Source: Opitutales bacterium
Lineage (GTDB): Bacteria; Verrucomicrobiota; Verrucomicrobiia; Opitutales; Oceanipulchritudinaceae
Direction: 5' to 3'
DNA length: 50,541 nucleotides
NCBI GenBank assembly: GCA_007134215.1
Contig: SLLG01000087.1
Span: 1-50,541, forward strand
Shown piece by piece: positions 8,906 to 16,146 of this stretch (position 1 is the stretch's first letter; each line of letters opens with the position of its first letter). Under the pieces are notes generated by a model that was given only the letters and a program-made list of their open reading frames with translations, was not told the DNA's origin and made no database searches. Position numbers and translations under genes: made by a program.

Positions 8906-9400
8906 TCAATCCGTCATGTAGAGCTTTGGCGTGACGGCCCAGCGCAGTGTCCAGTATTCGTTGCCCGCTTTCACGTGAATGGAGGGGACGGATTCAAGGC
9001 AGACGAGGCTGCCCTTCTTTAATTGCATCCCCATGCCGAGGTCGCGGCCGGTGAGAAGGCGGGCGACGAGAAGGCTGAGGTGCGGGTTGTGGCCGACGAT
9101 GAGGAGCGACTCCTCCGCCTCGCGGGCGATGCGCACGGCCTCGTCCGTGTCGTCCTCGGGCGTGAGGCCGTTGACCGGCTCCGCCGCGACGCGCGTCCCC
9201 ATCGCATCGAGGCAGAGCACCGCGGTTTCCACCGCGCGCCGGTAGGGGCTGTGGATCACGCGTCCGATATCGTTGATGCCCGACCGAAGGAGGAACCGCC
9301 CCAGTTGCTCCGCCGTCCGGCGGCCTTTTTTGGTGAGCGCCCGTTCCGGGTCCGGGTGCGTGGCTTCGGCTTCGGCGTGTCGTAGGATATAGAGTCGCAT
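8906..9400 (-). CDS. sixA: SixA-type phosphohistidine phosphatase (histidine phosphatase superfamily)
   Basis: 164 aa, the usual SixA length. The catalytic RHA motif is at residues 7-9 (MRLYILRHAEAEA), with His8 the expected phosphorylated histidine. The second signature, VGHNPHLSLL, gives His104. An Arg-rich HSPYRRAVETA segment follows the expected order of the family. In E. coli SixA acts on phosphohistidine of the nitrogen phosphotransferase system; the substrate here is not known. No signal peptide is present, so it is cytoplasmic. It is divergent to the LacI-family gene, with a 181-bp spacer that also holds that gene's candidate operator. Confidence 0.88.
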   Translation of the reverse strand: MRLYILRHAEAEATHPDPERALTKKGRRTAEQLGRFLLRSGINDIGRVIHSPYRRAVETAVLCLDAMGTRVAAEPVNGLTPEDDTDEAVRIAREAEESLLIVGHNPHLSLLVARLLTGRDLGMGMQLKKGSLVCLESVPSIHVKAGNEYWTLRWAVTPKLYMTD

Positions 9401-9515
9401 GCTGCGTTCCTACGTACAGATGCCCGGCGGAGGTGCCACAACTTTCTTCACCGCGCACGGATCCGCCGCCCGTGGTTTCCGGCCGGAATCGCGCGCCTTT
9501 TTCGTTTGCACCCGT

Positions 9516-9530
9516 TGCATAACGAATGCA
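9516..9530. promoter_or_regulatory. Candidate LacI-family operator upstream of the regulator gene (spacer variant)
   Basis: TGCAT-AACGA-ATGCA is a perfect inverted repeat with a 5-bp spacer, 52 bp before the ATG of the regulator. The other sites in the region have a 4-bp spacer, so this one may be weaker and autoregulatory. It is nested in a wider repeat (CCCGTT at 9511 and AACGGG at 9535). Confidence 0.55.
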
Positions 9531-9581
9531 TACAAACGGGTTTTAAAATTACCGGTTTCCTCTTTCTTTCAACGCCCCGCT

Positions 9582-10655
9582 ATGCCACGCGCCAGTCAAC
9601 ACGAGATCGCACGCATCCTCAACCTTTCGCAACCCACGGTTTCCCGCTCGCTTGCCAACCATCCAGCCATCAACGCGGAGACCAAGGCGCTTGTCTGGGA
9701 GACGGCGGTCCGCCTCGGATACCAGCAGAAGGTCAACCAGCTGCGCAAAACCGGGCGCGGCGCGAAACCCCTCGTCGTGGGCATCGTCATCTCCATTCCG
9801 CACGAGCACCAAAGCAAGTCGGAGACGTTCCAGCTCGTGCTGAAGGGGATCTCTGAGAAGAGCGCCTCGGAGAACCTCCTGCTCGACGTGTTGCACCACG
9901 AACCCAAGGACGTGAAGAGCAAGGCGCTCCTGCGGCGGATCAAGCAAGCGGGCTGGCACGGCTGCATCCTCGTCCATCCGATGTCGCCGGAGGTCGTGCA
10001 GACCATCGGCCGCACGGTGGCCACCGTGTCCATCATCGAGAACTACAGGAACGGCCACATCGACTGCGTGGACGTCGACCAGTCGGAGGGAATCTGCGGG
10101 ATGGTCCGGCAATTGGTTGAGGCGGGGCACAAGAGAATCGGGTTTTACAGCTGGGTCTACCAACTGGAGACGCCGTGGGTGCAGCACCGGCTCGGCAGTT
10201 TCGTCGAGGGACTCTACCGCTGCGGCCTCGAGTTCAATGCCGGCGATTGTATCAATATCCACCTTTCGGATACGCTCGAACCGGATGAAGCCGCCGCACG
10301 GGCGGCGGAGCGGATACGTGACGGTGTGACCGCTTATTGCTGCGCGGCGGACCACCAGGCCTACCGGCTTATGACCGATTTGGATGCGCTGGGCATCCGC
10401 GTTCCGAAGGATTGCTCCGTCACCGGTTTCGACGGGATCGACGTTCCCCCGGACCTTCCGCCGGTGGCGACGGTGCGGGTGCCCTACGACGAGTTGGGGA
10501 GGTCTTCCGTGAACCAGCTGCTGCGCCGCCTTGAACAGCCCACCGCGCCCCGGCGCCACCTCCTTGTCGACGGTGAGTTGACCGGCGGCGGGTCGGTCGC
10601 GCCTCCGCGCCCGCGCGCGGCAGTGAAGAAGCGGGCGCGCGCAAAGAGCACTTAA
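9582..10655 (+). CDS. LacI-family transcriptional regulator, proposed regulator of the beta-glucan locus
   Basis: The start at 9582 puts the helix-turn-helix at the extreme N-terminus (MPRASQHEIARILNLSQPTVSRSLANHP), as in LacI proteins; the open frame extends upstream, but that part crosses the operator. 357 aa in all. After the hinge (LRKTGRGAKPLVVGIVIS) comes a periplasmic-binding-protein-like sensor domain with CSVTGFDGIDVPPDLPPVATVRVPYDELGR near the end, the typical LacI C-terminal signature. It is the only transcription factor in the window and stands beside the TonB receptor gene. The recurrent TGCAT-N4-ATGCA repeats before the locus genes are the proposed binding sites. The effector is probably a laminari-oligosaccharide or glucose derivative, which is inference. 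Confidence 0.9.
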   Translation: MPRASQHEIARILNLSQPTVSRSLANHPAINAETKALVWETAVRLGYQQKVNQLRKTGRGAKPLVVGIVISIPHEHQSKSETFQLVLKGISEKSASENLLLDVLHHEPKDVKSKALLRRIKQAGWHGCILVHPMSPEVVQTIGRTVATVSIIENYRNGHIDCVDVDQSEGICGMVRQLVEAGHKRIGFYSWVYQLETPWVQHRLGSFVEGLYRCGLEFNAGDCINIHLSDTLEPDEAAARAAERIRDGVTAYCCAADHQAYRLMTDLDALGIRVPKDCSVTGFDGIDVPPDLPPVATVRVPYDELGRSSVNQLLRRLEQPTAPRRHLLVDGELTGGGSVAPPRPRAAVKKRARAKST

Positions 10656-10688
10656 AGAGCAGCGAGCAGCGGGGGCGCCGGCCCGCGC

Positions 10689-10725
10689 AAAAAAGAGCGC
10701 CCGGCAGCACTGGACCGCCGGGCGC
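10689..10725 (-). terminator. Rho-independent terminator of the TonB receptor gene
   Basis: Perfect 9-bp arms GCGCCCGGC (10697-10705) and GCCGGGCGC (10717-10725) with an 11-nt loop. On the minus strand the stem is followed by TCTTTTTT, a good U-tract. It lies in the spacer between two converging genes and could also stop the regulator transcript, although the plus-strand side has a weaker T-run. Confidence 0.85.
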
Positions 10726-10755
10726 GAATTGTTTCGTCGAATTGGATGCTTCGTC

Positions 10756-13692
10756 CTAGAAAGAAAAACCGAAATTCATCCGCCATGAGAGCCCCGGCGC
10801 GCGGATGAGCCCGTACTGGGAGCGGTCATTGAAAAGGTTGTCGATGTTGAGCTGCACGTAGGCGTCGTGGTCGCGGATAGCCCACGAGTATTTGACCATC
10901 GCATTGATCGTCAGCCGCGGGTCGGTGAAGGCCTTGATCGTCGTGCCGGTTTCATTCTGCTTGCGCTGGCCGGCGGAGGTGAAGGCGGAGGCGTATTCCC
11001 GTTTGCTCTCCCATGTGCCGCCGAGACCGAGCTGCAGGCCGTCAAGGAATTCCTCGAAGGTGTAGGAGGCCCATGCGCTGACGACATGCTTGGGGGTGTC
11101 ATCAAGCGCCTCGCCCTTGCCCCAGCCGATACCGGACCAACTCGCTGTGTCACTGTTGGGCAGGCCGGGAATGTCGCCTCCCGGATAGGCGACTTCGGGG
11201 TCGACACCCGCCAGCCCCCAGTTGGCATTCGGGAAGTACCAGGATGCCCAGCGGTCCCAGTTGCCTTCAGCGTAATCATAGGTGACGAAGTTGCCCGGAT
11301 TGACGACTTCGCGCTTCACGTGCGAGTAGTTGAGAACGAGTTGCAGGTTGTCCCGGGGAGAGAGAATCATCTGCACCTCGATGCCCTCCGACTTGTCGGA
11401 AATGGCTTGGAAGAAATCGCCTTCGGCCCAGTCCTGCGCGGCGGTGTTGACGACCGGATCGTCCCGGCCTTCGTAGAGGAAGCCCGGCCACGGATCGTTG
11501 TCGGTGCGCTCCGCGCGCGGTAGGGCGAATTCCTCTTTGAGGGCGGCGAAGACGGCGTCGAGGTAGGCGGCGCCCTCGGGCGTGGACGCGTTGATGTAGG
11601 TGAACTCGGAGCGTCCGTCTTCGCTCATCTGGTCGAAAATCGCTCCGGAGGTCCGTGCCGCGGCCCATTCATCGGCGGCGGCTTCGAGGTACCGGTTGCC
11701 CGCCTGCCGCTCGAGATTCACTTCGTCGAGGCGGTAAACGATGTCGGCATTGCGGTCGAAGTTGCCTTTGATCGGCGCCGGCGCCCACCAGTAGCTGAAG
11801 GGCACACCCTCGCGTTCGATGCGGAAGGCGCTCACCGTGGCGGAGAGGCGGCTGTCAAAGAAGTCGAACTTGAGGCCGATTTCGCGTGCCTTGGCGACGG
11901 AGGATTCGAGGGCTTGGCCGAGGCCGTCGCGCTGACCATCGAAATTGGGCTCCACGCCCTCGGACTGGAGCGCGAAGATATTGATACCCTTGGTGATTTC
12001 GAAGCTGGCACCGAACTGGGTCGTCGTCTTGCTCACCGTTGTGTCGGGGAAGAACTGGCGGCCCGCGCGCGAGCCGATGAGTTCAAAGAATCCGTCTTTC
12101 GACGAAGTTTCGTCGCGGCGTATGCCGCCGATGAGGAATAGGCGTTCGTTGATGAAGCGGCCTGAGTAGACGAGGTATAAACCGGTGTTCTCGGTCTTGT
12201 CGCCGGACAGCTGGGTGGCGCGGAAGGGAAGGTTCGGGGAGCCGTCGTACTGCGTGTCGAAACGAATCGGTTCCGGGTCGGTCGGATTGCGGTAACGGAA
12301 ATTGTCGTTGTCCGGACTGCCCGCCGTTCCGAAGCCGGTATTGTCGTTCGTTTGCAGCTCATACGAGAACCCGAGAAGAAGATTGTGCTCCGAGTTGAGC
12401 CAGCGGCTTCCTTCGAAGTAACGGTCGCGGAGATTCACCTCCGCGCGGACCTGATCCCACTCCGTGTGTTCTTCGGAGCCCACCCAGTTGTACTGGAGGA
12501 CGGCGTTGTCCACATCGACGACAACGTCGGTGTCCCGCCCGTCAATGATCTGGCGCGCCCGGATGGTGGCGAGGTGCGGTTGCGCCCGCGGTGCGGCGGA
12601 GTTTGTCGCAATGCCGCCGAAGACATCGCGCCAGCGGAAGCGACGGTCGGAATGATTGTAACCGACCATGAGATTGATCTTGTCGCCGATGCCCTGTTGC
12701 CAGTCGAGGTTGAAGTTCCATGCGTCGGTGATAAGGAAGGTGTCCGGACCGGACCAACGGAAGGTGCGCGGATTTTTGCCCTCGAACTCAATCATACCGA
12801 AAGTCTCCAACCGGTCGGCTTGGAAAATGGGAATTCCCGTGATCGTGGGTGAGCGCACGCTGAGGAAGCCGATGCCGCTGTCGTGTGCTTTGCCGGCCTC
12901 GAAATCGAGCGTGATTTTCGTCTGCCGGAAGGGCGTCCACTCCAAGACGGGAGAGATGAACCAACGGTCGTGCGTGTTGAAATCAGTAAAGTGTTCCCGG
13001 TCCTCGTAGGCTGCGGTCAGGCGGTAGCCGAGGTTGCCCGGGAGCGGACCCGTGACATCCAGCGTGGCCCGCCGCCATTCGTCCGATCCATAGCCGAGGG
13101 TGATGTGCTGTTCGCTGTGTGGGAGCGGGGCCTTTGGAAGATAGTTGACGACGCCGCCGAAGTTGCCAACTCCGTAGAGGAGGGCGCTCGGGCCGCGCAC
13201 GACTTCGACACGCTCGATATTGATGGTATCCGTGGCATGCTGGCGCCGGAAGCCTTTTCGCAGCGTGTTGTTCGTGACGAATCCGCGGATCTTGAACGAC
13301 GAATCCGTCTTGTTCGCCGTGCTGCCCTCCGGATTGTTCACATTGCCGAAGCCGCCCGTCCCGCCGCCGGTGAACGCGTCGTTCTGCGACTGCAAAACAA
13401 TCCCCGCGCTGTAGCGCAGGCTCTCCCGCAGGTCCGAAGAACCCGTGTCGCGGATAAACTCGGAAGTGAGCACTTCGATCGTCAGCGGCATGTCCTGGAT
13501 GAGAACGCTCAGGCGCGACCCCGTGACGGCGTTGGCCGCGTAGTAGCCGCGGTCGCCGTCGGTCACGACTTCGAAGGGCGAGAGTTCGTAGACTTGATCG
13601 TCGGTTTGCGCTGACAGTACGGGCGTCATCACGGTCAACGCGCCGAGGGTGCGCACCAGGGACGCGCGCGCGGATTTAGAGAAGGATTTCAT
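10756..13692 (-). CDS. TonB-dependent outer-membrane receptor, proposed laminari-oligosaccharide importer
   Basis: The start at 13692 gives a signal peptide (MKSFSKSARASLVRTLGALTVMTPVLSA) and 978 aa. The mature N-terminus QTDDQVYELSPFEVV is a TonB-box region typical of verrucomicrobial receptors. The plug domain follows (TGSRLSVLIQDMPLTIEVLTSEFIRDTG and ERVEVVRGPSALLYGVGNFGGVVNYLPK). A long beta-barrel completes the protein and ends in an aromatic residue (MNFGFSF), as needed for outer-membrane insertion. No SusD gene is present, which fits Verrucomicrobiota. The gene lies in the centre of the beta-glucan block, has a perfect TGCAT-N4-ATGCA repeat about 90 nt upstream of the start, and has its own terminator. 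The substrate is inferred from context only. Confidence 0.92.
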   Translation of the reverse strand: MKSFSKSARASLVRTLGALTVMTPVLSAQTDDQVYELSPFEVVTDGDRGYYAANAVTGSRLSVLIQDMPLTIEVLTSEFIRDTGSSDLRESLRYSAGIVLQSQNDAFTGGGTGGFGNVNNPEGSTANKTDSSFKIRGFVTNNTLRKGFRRQHATDTINIERVEVVRGPSALLYGVGNFGGVVNYLPKAPLPHSEQHITLGYGSDEWRRATLDVTGPLPGNLGYRLTAAYEDREHFTDFNTHDRWFISPVLEWTPFRQTKITLDFEAGKAHDSGIGFLSVRSPTITGIPIFQADRLETFGMIEFEGKNPRTFRWSGPDTFLITDAWNFNLDWQQGIGDKINLMVGYNHSDRRFRWRDVFGGIATNSAAPRAQPHLATIRARQIIDGRDTDVVVDVDNAVLQYNWVGSEEHTEWDQVRAEVNLRDRYFEGSRWLNSEHNLLLGFSYELQTNDNTGFGTAGSPDNDNFRYRNPTDPEPIRFDTQYDGSPNLPFRATQLSGDKTENTGLYLVYSGRFINERLFLIGGIRRDETSSKDGFFELIGSRAGRQFFPDTTVSKTTTQFGASFEITKGINIFALQSEGVEPNFDGQRDGLGQALESSVAKAREIGLKFDFFDSRLSATVSAFRIEREGVPFSYWWAPAPIKGNFDRNADIVYRLDEVNLERQAGNRYLEAAADEWAAARTSGAIFDQMSEDGRSEFTYINASTPEGAAYLDAVFAALKEEFALPRAERTDNDPWPGFLYEGRDDPVVNTAAQDWAEGDFFQAISDKSEGIEVQMILSPRDNLQLVLNYSHVKREVVNPGNFVTYDYAEGNWDRWASWYFPNANWGLAGVDPEVAYPGGDIPGLPNSDTASWSGIGWGKGEALDDTPKHVVSAWASYTFEEFLDGLQLGLGGTWESKREYASAFTSAGQRKQNETGTTIKAFTDPRLTINAMVKYSWAIRDHDAYVQLNIDNLFNDRSQYGLIRAPGLSWRMNFGFSF

Positions 13693-13783
13693 GCGGTGGG
13701 ATTGGGTTGAGTGTGGCGGAAAGCCTCCGCGAGGTAATTCGGAGTCGATCATCACGGTGGAAATCACGGGGTCAACATAAAAA

Positions 13784-13797
13784 TGCATAAAAATGCA
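13784..13797. promoter_or_regulatory. Candidate LacI-family operator before the TonB receptor gene
   Basis: TGCAT-AAAA-ATGCA is a perfect inverted repeat with a 4-bp spacer, 92 bp upstream of the receptor ATG. A TTGACC hexamer (minus strand, 13770-13775) follows it, but no good -10 is evident. Confidence 0.65.
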
Positions 13798-13798
13798 T

Positions 13799-13829
13799 AG
13801 AAAAATGCCCGGCCGCGCGGCCGGGCATT
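13799..13829 (-). terminator. Rho-independent terminator after the GH16 / binding-protein gene pair
   Basis: Perfect 11-bp arms AATGCCCGGCC (13804-13814) and GGCCGGGCATT (13819-13829) with a GCGC loop. On the minus strand the stem runs directly into TTTTTC. It ends 51 bp after the stop codon of the upstream gene and almost touches the operator of the next one. Confidence 0.88.
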
Positions 13830-13879
13830 GGTGAACCGGGGTGAGGCGGTTTAACGCGTCCCGGAAGGGATCCGGCCGC

Positions 13880-14728
13880 TCACTGCTGCATCAAAAAGGC
13901 CCATGCGCCGGAGAATTCTTCGCCCGGATCGGGCATGTAGACCCAGCGGGCGAGGTCAAAGACGTAGACCCACGGCTCGTGGGCGACATGGAGAACACCG
14001 AGGAATTCGCCCGTGTCGACGTTGCCGCTTTCATCGACGGGCAGACCGGCGTAGAATTCTTCCGGCTCACCGTTGCCTTCGCCCTCGATGAAAGCTTCGA
14101 TGTTGCGGAAGGTAATCGTCCCGGAGTCCATCGCGCTGCCGTCGAATTCCGTCGTGATCTCGAAGCCGACCTGGAGGACCTGGAAGCTGTCGTCTTCCGC
14201 GAGGTCGGGGAACGTGACACTGAGTTCAAAGGCCTCGTTGTCCGGGCCGATGTTGTGGAACTGGGTGTGGTTGGGCTTCACCTGAAATTCCCAGCCCAGC
14301 TCGTTGAAGCCAAGCATCTTGACGAAGGCGCGCACGACCATGTTGGAGGGGTTGTTCCCCGTGCGCGTGGCGCTCGCCTCGCCGCGGAAGGTGATGACAT
14401 CACCGGCCTCGAAGAGCTGGTTTGCGGTCGGGCTGCCGACCGGACCGGCACCGAACTCCTGAAAGAGAAACGACTCGATCTTGTCACTGGTCTCGTCGTC
14501 CCAGGAGTGGAAGGTGGCGGCGTCGCCTTCGACGGTGACCCGGTCGGGCACTTCAAGGGTGGCGAAGCCGATCCATTCGGTGGCGGGTTGGAATTGGTTC
14601 GCCCCGGCGATCCATTTGCCGTCGGCGGAGAAATCGTCGGGATTGACGAGGAGCGGGGTATTGGCGTGCGCCGCCGCGGCGGCGCCGATGATTCCCGCGA
14701 GGGTCAGAGTACGGATTTTATTATTCAT
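13880..14728 (-). CDS. Secreted beta-sandwich protein sharing a C-terminal module with the neighbouring GH16
   Basis: The start at 14728 yields a signal peptide (MNNKIRTLTLAGIIGAAAAAHA) and 282 aa. Residues about 25-215 look like a single beta-sandwich, probably carbohydrate-binding (FSADGKWIAGANQFQPATEWIGFATLEV and FELSVTFPDLAEDDSFQVLQVGFEI), but I cannot assign a CBM family. The last 45 residues (DTGEFLGVLHVAHEPWVYVF, then a W-V-Y-M-P turn) align with the C-terminus of the GH16 encoded just upstream. It follows that gene by 31 nt on the same strand and ends before a terminator, so the two form an operon. It may be a surface glycan-binding protein replacing a SusD-type partner, which is inference. 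Confidence 0.75.
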   Translation of the reverse strand: MNNKIRTLTLAGIIGAAAAAHANTPLLVNPDDFSADGKWIAGANQFQPATEWIGFATLEVPDRVTVEGDAATFHSWDDETSDKIESFLFQEFGAGPVGSPTANQLFEAGDVITFRGEASATRTGNNPSNMVVRAFVKMLGFNELGWEFQVKPNHTQFHNIGPDNEAFELSVTFPDLAEDDSFQVLQVGFEITTEFDGSAMDSGTITFRNIEAFIEGEGNGEPEEFYAGLPVDESGNVDTGEFLGVLHVAHEPWVYVFDLARWVYMPDPGEEFSGAWAFLMQQ

Positions 14729-14759
14729 GGTATTGTATCTATGGGTTGAAACAAAATTC

Positions 14760-15911
14760 TCATTCACTGACGGCATGTCCGGGGACCCAGCCCCATCCGC
14801 CGTTCTCCGCTTCACCGGCTTCCGGCAGGTAGAGCCATCCGAGGGCGGGCGAGTAGACCCAAGGGTCTTCCTCCACAAAGAGTAAACCGAGCCAATCGCC
14901 GGTGTTGGCATAACCGGATGCGGCGTCGAGGGGCCGGCCCCGCCACTCCGAGGCGGCTCCGGCGGGCGCGTAGACGCGGATAAACTCGATTTCCATGCGC
15001 TGCGGCCACTCGCCTTCGTGGTCGATACCGTCGATGCCGTAGGGCGAGACGCCCGGATAGATATCTGTGTTGAAATGCCCTCCCCATGTGCCGCCCACAG
15101 CGATGTTGAGGAGCAGGTGGAACGGCTGGTCGAAGGGCCAGATCTCGAAGATCTCTTCCGGCGGCGGCGGATTGCGCGCGGGGATGAGTGACTCTTTCGT
15201 CACGGAAAAGTAGATGTCTCCGTCGACATCCATTTCGATGCCTTCTTCGGTCCACACCATCGTGTATGTGTGGAACCCGTCGCTGGCGGAGGTCAGAAGC
15301 GTGCGCCCGCCGGTGGGGGCGGGAGTGGTGGGCATGCCGTTGCGCAGCTTCGTGTGCAGCGTGCCGTGGATGTTTTCGGGGACGCCGCCGAAAACCTCGT
15401 GGAAGAGGGGATCGGTCTCGTAGCCGACGTGTTCCATTATGTCGATCTCGCCGTTGTCCGGCCAGAAGGCCCCCGGAAAGATCGAATTCTCGGAGAGCAT
15501 CCAGATCGCCGGCCAGGTCCCCGTCGTGTTCGGCACGCGCGCACGCACTTCGAAGCGGCCGTATTGCCACGCATGCAATCCGCGTGTGACAAGACGCGCC
15601 GAAGTGTAGAGCGGCGAGCGCGAACTCTCGGTGTCTTGGTGCACCTCGATAATGAGACGACCGTCTTCCACCCGGACATTCTCCGGGTCGTTTGTGTAGG
15701 TCTGCACCTCGTTGTTGCCCCAGCCGCCCGCGCCGAGATCAAAGGTCCAGTTTTCAGGGTTCGGCGGCCCGTCGACGTCGAACTCGTCCGACCAGACCAA
15801 TTCCCAGCCAGAGGGGGCCGAGTCCGCCGCGAGCGGTGCGGCCGCGGCGAGGGTGGCCGTGAGGAGAAGAGCCGGAACGCTTCGAGCCGAGTCTCGGGGT
15901 AAACGAAACAT
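14760..15911 (-). CDS. Secreted GH16 endo-beta-1,3-glucanase (laminarinase type) with C-terminal aromatic module
   Basis: About 383 aa. The GH16 catalytic motif GEIDIMEHVG is present with its three acidic residues; the first Glu is residue 155 from this start and is the nucleophile in the family. Typical laminarinase features include WELVWSDEFDVDG, YTSARLVTRG, WPAIWMLSEN, and PFHLLLNIAVGGTWGG near the end of the fold. A signal peptide is present (LLLTATLAAAAPLAADS). After the catalytic domain a 45-residue tail (GDWLGLLFVEEDPWVYSPAL, GWLYLPEAGE) matches the tail of the next gene's product. I chose the ATG at 15911 because the one at 15920 lies inside the operator and the predicted -10. The secreted enzyme would cleave laminarin-like glucans outside the cell. 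Mixed-linkage or other specificities cannot be excluded. Confidence 0.92.
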   Translation of the reverse strand: MFRLPRDSARSVPALLLTATLAAAAPLAADSAPSGWELVWSDEFDVDGPPNPENWTFDLGAGGWGNNEVQTYTNDPENVRVEDGRLIIEVHQDTESSRSPLYTSARLVTRGLHAWQYGRFEVRARVPNTTGTWPAIWMLSENSIFPGAFWPDNGEIDIMEHVGYETDPLFHEVFGGVPENIHGTLHTKLRNGMPTTPAPTGGRTLLTSASDGFHTYTMVWTEEGIEMDVDGDIYFSVTKESLIPARNPPPPEEIFEIWPFDQPFHLLLNIAVGGTWGGHFNTDIYPGVSPYGIDGIDHEGEWPQRMEIEFIRVYAPAGAASEWRGRPLDAASGYANTGDWLGLLFVEEDPWVYSPALGWLYLPEAGEAENGGWGWVPGHAVSE

Positions 15912-15915
15912 GGAC

Positions 15916-15946
15916 TGCATAATTATGTATTTTTTTGGGGGGTCAA
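15916..15946 (-). promoter_or_regulatory. Candidate promoter with overlapping operator for the GH16 operon
   Basis: On the minus strand TTGACC (15941-15946), a 17-nt spacer and ATTATG (15918-15923) form a plausible promoter. The operator-like repeat TGCAT-AATT-ATGTA (15916-15929) covers the -10. The transcription start would fall near 15911, the chosen ATG, suggesting a leaderless message. Confidence 0.5.
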
Positions 15947-16146
15947 GGGAAATCTCGGAATTTCCGGGAAAATTCGTCGGCGGTGTTCGGCGGACCTAAG
16001 GCGTTTGCCATGGGAAGATACGTCGCCGGGCGCACGGCGGATGCAATGCCCGTGAAGATTGCCGTTTGGCCGGTAAGGGTGCGAATAGTCGCGCATGCAA
16101 ATCATCTCCGTATGCATGGCCTTTCGAGCGCCCGCAGCAGGTAAAC
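15947..16146. other. Spacer between GH16 and di-haem fusion genes, with a widely spaced operator-like pair
   Basis: No gene is seen. TGCAA at 16096-16100 and ATGCA at 16112-16116 are half-sites of the regional repeat, but with an 11-bp spacer instead of 4 bp, so they may be chance or a second weak site. No terminator hairpin with a T-tract was found after the upstream gene. Confidence 0.35.

Noticed and set aside
13693-13788. Upstream ATG extension of the TonB receptor
   Set aside because: The 32-residue extension destroys the signal peptide position and starts inside the operator.
16094-16116. Additional operator between the GH16 and di-haem genes
   Set aside because: The half-sites are separated by 11 bp rather than 4 bp, and it is not near a promoter-like element; kept only as a note in the spacer entry.
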